From positions 40,030 through 104,029 of the forward strand of contig CAZPNX010000006.1 of assembly GCA_964588285.1 (NCBI GenBank): 64,000 bases of DNA, written 5' to 3'. Under the pieces are notes generated by a model. That model did no database searches and was not told the origin of the DNA. It saw only the letters and a list, made by a program, of their open reading frames with translations. This stretch comes from CAZPNX01 sp964588285. Lineage in GTDB: Bacteria; Edwardsbacteria; AC1; EtOH8. The stretch's first letter is position 1. Each line of letters starts with the position of its first letter. Of this stretch, positions 59,586-64,000 are shown piece after piece. The position numbers and the translations under genes were made by a program.

Positions 59586-60287
59586 ATGAAACTTGCTGGC
59601 TACACACGGCTTACCTCGTACATAACTCTACGTAGCGGCCTGCATATCGGTACGGGTGAAAAGGAGGCAAAGGGCGAATCCGCGCCGGTTATAGAATCAA
59701 AACGGACAGGCATGCCGTACATACCGGGCTCATCCCTTAAGGGCAAGATGCGACATTTGCTGGAGATAACCTACGGTCGCAAGGAAACAATGCCCCTGGA
59801 CAGCGGCTCACCCTGCTGTTGCGGAAACTGCAATATCTGTATACTGTTCGGAAGCGGTAATGCCAGAACCACCCACGAACCAAGTCGTCTTATATTCCGG
59901 GATTGTTACCTCGAAGAAAAGTCAGAGGAGCTTATCAGAAAAGTAGATCTTGAGGACAAACCCGGTGTGAGAATCGACCGGGAAAAGGGCAAGGCTGCCG
60001 AGCGTGCGGTGCTTCCCATTAAAAGGGTTCCGGAAGGCTGTGAGTTCTTCATGGAAATATCGGTTCGAATGTTCGAGAAGGACAATGCCGAAGGTATCCG
60101 TAAATGGCTGGCTCAGGGTTTATACCTTATGGAACAAGACGCCATCGGCGGCGGGGGAACTCGGGGATCAGGCCAAATCGAATTCAACGATATCGAATTT
60201 AACGGCCAAAAGTTCGTGGAAGATTGGCGCGAAGAATGCAAAAAGATGATGACAGGCATGGCCGATGTGAACGTGCGCCTGCCATGA
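59586..60287 (+). CDS. csm3: Type III-A backbone subunit Csm3, catalytic Asp apparently absent
   Basis: Csm3 (Cas7 family) forms the backbone filament on the crRNA and normally slices target RNA at 6-base intervals. The 233-residue RAMP protein has LRSGLHIGTGEKEAKGESAP, the highly conserved YIPGSSLKGKMRHLLEI, a zinc-type cluster CCCGNCNICILFGSG, and the C-terminal DAIGGGGTRGSGQIEF. In Csm3 of known systems the cleaving Asp lies in a GAIDSPVV-type loop, about 12 residues before the IPGSS motif. The same place here reads GESAPVI, with Ser32 aligned to that Asp, so RNA slicing may be lost. An AAAGGAGA ribosome-binding motif is present. The stop overlaps csm4 (ATGA). Confidence 0.9.
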   Translation: MKLAGYTRLTSYITLRSGLHIGTGEKEAKGESAPVIESKRTGMPYIPGSSLKGKMRHLLEITYGRKETMPLDSGSPCCCGNCNICILFGSGNARTTHEPSRLIFRDCYLEEKSEELIRKVDLEDKPGVRIDREKGKAAERAVLPIKRVPEGCEFFMEISVRMFEKDNAEGIRKWLAQGLYLMEQDAIGGGGTRGSGQIEFNDIEFNGQKFVEDWREECKKMMTGMADVNVRLP

Positions 60288-61177
60288 AAACCTATGCATT
60301 AACAATTACTGCCGCCAGCCCGCACCTCACTCCCTTTCAGGCAGACACCGTCTTCGGCCACCTGTGCTGGGCGGTGGCCCACCGCGACGGCGACGAGGGG
60401 ATAAAACGGTTCCTTGAACCGTTCCTGGCCGGGGCGCCGCCTTTCGTCCTATCCGACGGTTTTCCCGAAGGATGGGTGGCAAAGCCTGCTCTTTTCGAGC
60501 AAATGTTAATGGACCCCTCCGTCAAAAAGAAAGCAAAGAAGTCTGTATATATAACTGTTAAAGACTTCAAATCCTTTCAAAATGGAAAGGCTGAGTTACA
60601 CCCATCGGACCCTAGCTGGTCGCGAACGCTATCTAAACATAACCGAATAGACCGGGAAACTGGACGGACGCCTGAGAAGGGCCAGGGCGGTCTTTACACT
60701 TTAGAAGAGACTTTTATTCCGAGAGTGGTTATATACATCAAGGCAAACGACGAAGCAACCAAAGGTCAGGTGGCCGAATTGTTCGAAATTCTTTCCCTGA
60801 CCGGATTTGGAAAGAAAAAGGCTATTGGCAAGGGGCAATTCACCGTAGAATCGGTGAAGGAATGCGACGAATTTGCCGGACCGGCCGATGCCGACGGCTT
60901 TGTAACGCTATCCGGCTTCTGCCCGGCCGCAGGCGATCCGGTGGATGGCGCCTACCGCACCTTTGTCAAATTCGGCAAGCTGGGGGAGGAATTCACCTAT
61001 TGCGGTAACCCGTTCAAGCGACCGTTGCTGATGGTAACCTCAGGGTCGGTATTTAAAACGAATGGCCAGCCCAAGGAATACTATGGCCGTATGGTTAAAG
61101 ACGTATCAAAGGCCAAGCCTGAGGCTGTGCAGTACGCCTACGCCTTCGCAGTTCCGGTAAAATATCCATTTATATAA
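60284..61177 (+). CDS. csm4: Type III-A subunit Csm4
   Basis: Csm4 (Cas5 family) caps the 5' handle of the crRNA and contacts Cas10. The 297-residue RAMP protein begins MKTYALTITAASPHLTPFQA followed by DTVFGHLCWAVAH, the usual Csm4 opening. It has GLYTLEETFIPRVVIYIKA and the Gly-rich loop LTGFGKKKAIGKGQFTVESV, and ends in AYAFAVPVKYPFI. Start ATG 60284 overlaps the csm3 stop; a longer frame from 60224 lies inside csm3 and is not supported. It is followed after eight bases by the CARF-HEPN gene, in the place where csm5 would be expected. Confidence 0.88.
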   Translation: MKTYALTITAASPHLTPFQADTVFGHLCWAVAHRDGDEGIKRFLEPFLAGAPPFVLSDGFPEGWVAKPALFEQMLMDPSVKKKAKKSVYITVKDFKSFQNGKAELHPSDPSWSRTLSKHNRIDRETGRTPEKGQGGLYTLEETFIPRVVIYIKANDEATKGQVAELFEILSLTGFGKKKAIGKGQFTVESVKECDEFAGPADADGFVTLSGFCPAAGDPVDGAYRTFVKFGKLGEEFTYCGNPFKRPLLMVTSGSVFKTNGQPKEYYGRMVKDVSKAKPEAVQYAYAFAVPVKYPFI

Positions 61178-61185
61178 GAGGATAA

Positions 61186-62460
61186 ATGCCCAAAGCCATT
61201 ATCTTAACCGTTGGCGCACAGGTGGAGCAGATCATTTTCATGCTCAACCAACGCCGTCCCGACTACCTGGGCATACTGCACACTGCGACCGCCGGCAGCT
61301 GCGAAGGAGTGGCGCAAATTGCCAGGGCATACCCATTGCCGCCCACGCACTGCCGCGCCTTGGAAGTTAGGGATGACCCAGCGGAGATAGGCGCCATCAT
61401 CTCAAATTTCCACAAGCTCTATGAATGGCTTATTTCCGAAAAGGGGTTGACGCCTGATGACATCGCATGCGATCCCACTGGCGGCAGAAAGTGGATGAGC
61501 GCAGGGTTGACTATGATCGCGTCATACCTGGGTTTGGAAATGCTGTATGTGGACGTCCTGTATCGCGATGGCAAGCCGGATCCCAAAACCATGCGGCTGA
61601 TTGCTTTGGGGAACGCATACCGTCAAACGGGTTTCCTGCATGAAGCCCAAGCCGACGTGCATTTCAATAACGGAGATTACCTGGCTGCCGGCAGTATCTA
61701 CAGGGTGTTGGCCAAGTCAGTAAATGACCCTCGTACGGTTGAGATAAAGCTTCTTATCAGCGACGGATTGCTCGGCTGGGGCCAACTGCGCTTTGCTGAC
61801 GCCAATAAGAATCTTAAAGAGGCCGTACAGCGCGTTGATCAGTACAGCTTATTGACAGAATTGCGCCCACAACTTAATGATTACGTCCAGAGATTGGAGA
61901 TATTGAGTCAAAATGACGCTCCAGGCATTGATTTTTTCAGGCTCATAGGCAATGAAGATTTCAGTCGGGAGATAATACATACCATGGTTGTTCTTGCCAA
62001 GCAAAATGCGCTGCGCAGTCAATATAACGAGGCCACAATCCTTCTTTACCGGGTGCTAGAGCTTATTGCACAGGCGAGGCTAGCTGTATATGGCGTTGAC
62101 GTTGGAAATGTGTCCGAGGATGTAAAGAGCGCCCACGAAAAGGATTTCCGATTATTGAGTCAAAAGCTGCACGGGGCAGATTCCGGCATCAAGGATAAGT
62201 TGGCTTTGGTTGATAGCTGGATGCTATTACTTTGCATGAATGATCCTTTAGTCTCCGGCTGTAAAGAAATTCGTAAAATTATGAAAAAAGCGGCGACTCG
62301 CAACAACCTATGGGTTATCCACCGCAACTGCCACGTGGACCTTGAACTTTACGAGGAATTCAGGGTATTCGTTGAGGAATGGGTTGAAAAACATGATACT
62401 GCTCTAATGGCATCTGCTCGGACATTTCAGTTTCTAAAGTTTCAGGTGCCTACGGCCTGA
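61186..62460 (+). CDS. CARF-HEPN ancillary ribonuclease (Csm6/TIGR02710-like)
   Basis: This 424-residue protein has an N-terminal CARF domain that should bind cyclic oligoadenylate made by Cas10. It starts ILTVGAQVEQIIFMLNQRRP and carries the motif CDPTGGRKWMSAGLTMIASY (D96 onward). A helical, TPR-like middle part (about 130-240) and a C-terminal HEPN RNase domain follow. The HEPN motif RNNLWVIH (R372-x6-H379) matches the R-x4-6-H active site. Ligand binding would activate non-specific RNA cleavage, giving growth arrest or abortive defence. The family looks closest to TIGR02710 (Cas02710) rather than classical Csm6; no csm5 separates it from csm4. Confidence 0.82.
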   Translation: MPKAIILTVGAQVEQIIFMLNQRRPDYLGILHTATAGSCEGVAQIARAYPLPPTHCRALEVRDDPAEIGAIISNFHKLYEWLISEKGLTPDDIACDPTGGRKWMSAGLTMIASYLGLEMLYVDVLYRDGKPDPKTMRLIALGNAYRQTGFLHEAQADVHFNNGDYLAAGSIYRVLAKSVNDPRTVEIKLLISDGLLGWGQLRFADANKNLKEAVQRVDQYSLLTELRPQLNDYVQRLEILSQNDAPGIDFFRLIGNEDFSREIIHTMVVLAKQNALRSQYNEATILLYRVLELIAQARLAVYGVDVGNVSEDVKSAHEKDFRLLSQKLHGADSGIKDKLALVDSWMLLLCMNDPLVSGCKEIRKIMKKAATRNNLWVIHRNCHVDLELYEEFRVFVEEWVEKHDTALMASARTFQFLKFQVPTA

Positions 62461-62478
62461 TCGCGTCGCTGTAACCCC

Positions 62479-63483
62479 ATGCCCACCCTATACCTGCTGG
62501 AGCAGAACTCCCGGCTGTCCAAGACCTCCAAACGGCTGGTGATCGAGACAGAGGGGGCGGCGCCCCAAGAGATACCTGAGTTTAAGGTGGAGCGGGTTTT
62601 TCTGTTCGGCAATGTCCAGGCGACCACCCAGGCCTTGCGATTCCTCTTGTCCGAGGGCGCCGATGTCTGTTTCTTCACCATGGGTGGCAAGCTGTGCGGC
62701 AAGTTGGTGCCGGCCGAGGGCAAGAACGTTTTCCTGCGGATGAAACAGTATGCCGCCTGCCGGGACGAGGATTTCAAACTGGTCGTAGCCAAATCCATCG
62801 CCGCCGGAAAAATCTTCAACTGCCGGGCCATGTTGCAAAAGCATGGCCGAAACCACCCGACGGCGGCCTTGGAGCCGGAGATCCTTAGGCTGGGCGAACT
62901 GCTTGATGAGGTGCCGAGAAAAACCCAGATCTCCAGCCTTTTGGGGGTGGAGGGCATGGCGGCCAAGATCTATTTCCAGGGACTGGCCCGTTGTATGCGG
63001 CGTTCGTTAAACTTCGATGGCCGAAACCGCCGCCCTCCCCGCGATCCGGTGAATTCGCTTTTAAGCCTGTCCTACGCCCTGATCACCGCCGAGATGTTCT
63101 CCCTGGCCTCGGCCGTTGGGTTGGACCCCTATGCGGGATTTCTGCACGGCTTGGAATACGGCCGGCCCTCTTTGGCCCTGGATCTTATCGAGGAGTTCCG
63201 GCCGGCGGTGGCCGACCGTCTGGTTCTGGAATTGGTCAACCGGGAGATGCTGGCCGAGTCCGACTTCGAGTTCGAGCGCACCGAGGAGGGCGAGGTCCTA
63301 AAAGTCCTGCTCAATGCCGAGGGGAAGAAGACTTACTTCACCCAGTACGAAAAGCGGATGAACGCCGTGGTGGATACCGGCAGCGGGGAGACCGGTTATC
63401 GCCGTCTTTTTGAGTCCCAGGCCCGGCAGATGGCCGCGGCCATCGAGCGGCGCGGAGAGTATCGGCCGTTCAAATTGAGATGA
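62479..63483 (+). CDS. cas1: CRISPR integrase Cas1
   Basis: Cas1 is the integrase that inserts new spacers at the leader end of the array. The 334-residue protein has an N-terminal beta domain (TLYLLEQNSRLSKTSKRLVI) and a helical catalytic domain. The metal-binding residues are visible as Glu158 in LLGVEGMAAKIYF, His223 in AGFLHGLEYGRPSLALDLIE and the acidic pair in DLIEEFRP (E238/E239). All are intact. It starts 18 bases after the CARF-HEPN gene and overlaps cas2 by four bases. Base composition is GC-richer than in the effector genes, more like the chromosome. Confidence 0.95.
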   Translation: MPTLYLLEQNSRLSKTSKRLVIETEGAAPQEIPEFKVERVFLFGNVQATTQALRFLLSEGADVCFFTMGGKLCGKLVPAEGKNVFLRMKQYAACRDEDFKLVVAKSIAAGKIFNCRAMLQKHGRNHPTAALEPEILRLGELLDEVPRKTQISSLLGVEGMAAKIYFQGLARCMRRSLNFDGRNRRPPRDPVNSLLSLSYALITAEMFSLASAVGLDPYAGFLHGLEYGRPSLALDLIEEFRPAVADRLVLELVNREMLAESDFEFERTEEGEVLKVLLNAEGKKTYFTQYEKRMNAVVDTGSGETGYRRLFESQARQMAAAIERRGEYRPFKLR

Positions 63484-63767
63484 AACCGGAACATTTCGTG
63501 CTGGTAAGCTACGATGTGGTCAAGGACGGACGGCGCAACAAGATCGCCACCATCCTTGAAGATTACGGCCGCCGACTGCAATACAGCGTTTTCGAATGCG
63601 AGCTGGACCGGGAACACTTGGAAGAGATGCGACAGAGGCTGTTGAAGATCTACTGCCCCGAGGAGGACAAGATAGGGTTTTATCATCTTTGCCGCGATTG
63701 CGTACAACGGCGGGAGTTCTACGGGGAACATGAAGAGCCGGAGGAACCAGAGGTGTACATCTTTTGA
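63480..63767 (+). CDS. cas2: CRISPR adaptation protein Cas2
   Basis: Cas2 forms the dimeric core of the Cas1-Cas2 integration complex. The 95-residue ferredoxin-fold protein has the N-terminal HFVLVSYDVVKDGRRNKIAT with conserved Asp12 and LQYSVFECELDREHLEEMRQ, then a short acidic tail (EEPEEPEVYIF). Length is normal. The ATG overlaps the cas1 stop. It is the last gene of the operon, about 190 bases before the first CRISPR repeat. Confidence 0.94.
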   Translation: MKPEHFVLVSYDVVKDGRRNKIATILEDYGRRLQYSVFECELDREHLEEMRQRLLKIYCPEEDKIGFYHLCRDCVQRREFYGEHEEPEEPEVYIF

Positions 63768-63954
63768 ACCTTCGACAAGTGGTATAATGAGATAAAAGGT
63801 CTGTATAGGATAAACCGGCATTTGCGATATGCGTAAAGCATAATGGTTAAAGAGATTACAATAAACATGAATTTCACACAGAAGCAAAATACATTTAAAA
63901 AAGCTGGCTTTTGCGCAAATGGATATGTAACCCATTGCGCAGAAAGGAGGTGAA
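63768..63954 (+). promoter_or_regulatory. CRISPR leader with extended -10 promoter
   Basis: This AT-rich non-coding stretch lies between cas2 and the first repeat. TGG followed by a perfect TATAAT (63780-63788) forms an extended -10 element, so the array transcript may start near 63795. A hairpin TGCGCAAATGG/CCCATTGCGCA (63912-63922 with 63931-63941) and a perfect AAAGGAGGTGA (63943-63953) stand directly before the repeat. Cas1-Cas2 integration normally occurs at this leader-repeat border. A 36-residue frame (63843-63953) here has no ribosome-binding site and is not called. Confidence 0.65.
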
Positions 63955-64000
63955 GTTTCCGCTGTCTGAACCCTTTCCCTGCTAAATAGGGGATTGAAAC
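63955..64000 (+). CRISPR. First repeat of a CRISPR array (array continues beyond the window)
   Basis: The window ends in GGGGATTGAAAC, the classical 3' end of type I/III repeats; the last eight bases, ATTGAAAC, would be the crRNA 5' handle after Cas6 cleavage. A short stem CCCT/AGGG (63977-63980 with 63988-63991) lies inside. The left border is uncertain: a usual 36-37-base unit would begin at about 63964-63965, while GTTTC at 63955-63959 mirrors GAAAC at the end and would make a 46-base unit. Only one copy is visible, so the call depends on motif and position behind cas1-cas2. Confidence 0.72.

Noticed and set aside
60224..60283. Upstream extension of csm4 inside csm3
   Set aside because: The added residues are basic and non-homologous; ATG 60284 gives the typical Csm4 beginning.
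61178..62478. A hidden csm5 between csm4 and cas1
   Set aside because: The whole interval is occupied by the CARF-HEPN frame, which has no RAMP Gly-rich loop; other frames there are short.
63764..63788. TTGAAC...TATAAT as a full two-box promoter for the array
   Set aside because: The spacer is only 13 bases. The extended -10 (TGG-TATAAT) alone is the better explanation.
63843..63953. 36-codon frame in the CRISPR leader
   Set aside because: No ribosome-binding site or motif; leaders are normally non-coding. The perfect AAAGGAGGTGA at its end does not precede a start codon of any useful frame.

Overview
The window reads as a GC-rich bacterial chromosome segment. It most likely comes from an uncultivated lineage of the FCB superphylum (Fibrobacteres-Chlorobi-Bacteroidetes and relatives). 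The main hint is a large C25 (gingipain-type) secreted protease with a FlgD-like/type IX-secretion-like C-terminal tail. The phylum itself cannot be fixed from the sequence. Most genes are on the + strand in tight, often overlapping operons; only a two-gene block at 33.7-36.3 kb is on the - strand.

Layout. 1-1010: the end of pheT, a coiled-coil gene, zapA and a 6S RNA gene with its own promoter. 1040-11146: a compact housekeeping run (rny, ymdB, folD, xseA, xseB, a prenyl diphosphate synthase, a DUF212 membrane protein, dxs, truB, ribF) for RNA turnover, one-carbon metabolism, DNA repair and isoprenoid/cofactor synthesis. 11173-13924: rpsO and pnp. 13937-17518: the C25 protease as an isolated unit. 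17554-26519: an EF-G-like GTPase whose G4 motif is lost, a small unknown protein, an asparaginase and TPR protein, a cation efflux protein, a glycolate-oxidase-like flavoprotein and a dihydrolipoyl dehydrogenase. 26551-29428: a membrane PAS/GGDEF/HD-GYP protein. 29429-32948: a polyamine operon (speD, speE, Arg/Lys/Orn decarboxylase). 32998-33676: a degenerate inverted-repeat element, a 36-residue Cys-rich peptide and a DUF1858 protein. 33692-36304 (-): a HAD phosphatase and a large unknown protein. 36865-40381: a HhH-GPD glycosylase and a three-gene ABC-2 exporter. 40638-47389: the cell-shape cluster mreB, mreC, mreD, mrdA, rodA, lgt. 47386-50747: tRNA-Thr(CGT), glmM and glmS. 50760-53818: a double cyclase/AAA ATPase signalling protein.

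From 53.8 kb onward the window is a defence island. An AbiE toxin-antitoxin pair has a strong promoter and a palindromic operator. It is bracketed by two copies of the 3' end of the cyclase/ATPase gene. A type III CRISPR-Cas operon follows (cas6, cas10/csm1, csm2, csm3, csm4, a CARF-HEPN nuclease, cas1, cas2), then a leader and the first repeat of an array cut by the window edge. The CRISPR system is the most unusual item. It is of Csm (III-A) type but has no csm5. Its Csm3 appears to lack the catalytic aspartate for target-RNA cleavage. Its Csm2 has an N-terminal zinc-ribbon-like extension. The Cas10 HD and GGDD motifs and the CARF-HEPN R-x6-H motif are intact. This suggests a complex that works mainly through DNase activity and cyclic-oligoadenylate signalling rather than RNA slicing; that is inference.

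A secondary theme is that several good promoters place the predicted transcription start at or within a few bases of the start codon, suggesting leaderless mRNAs.
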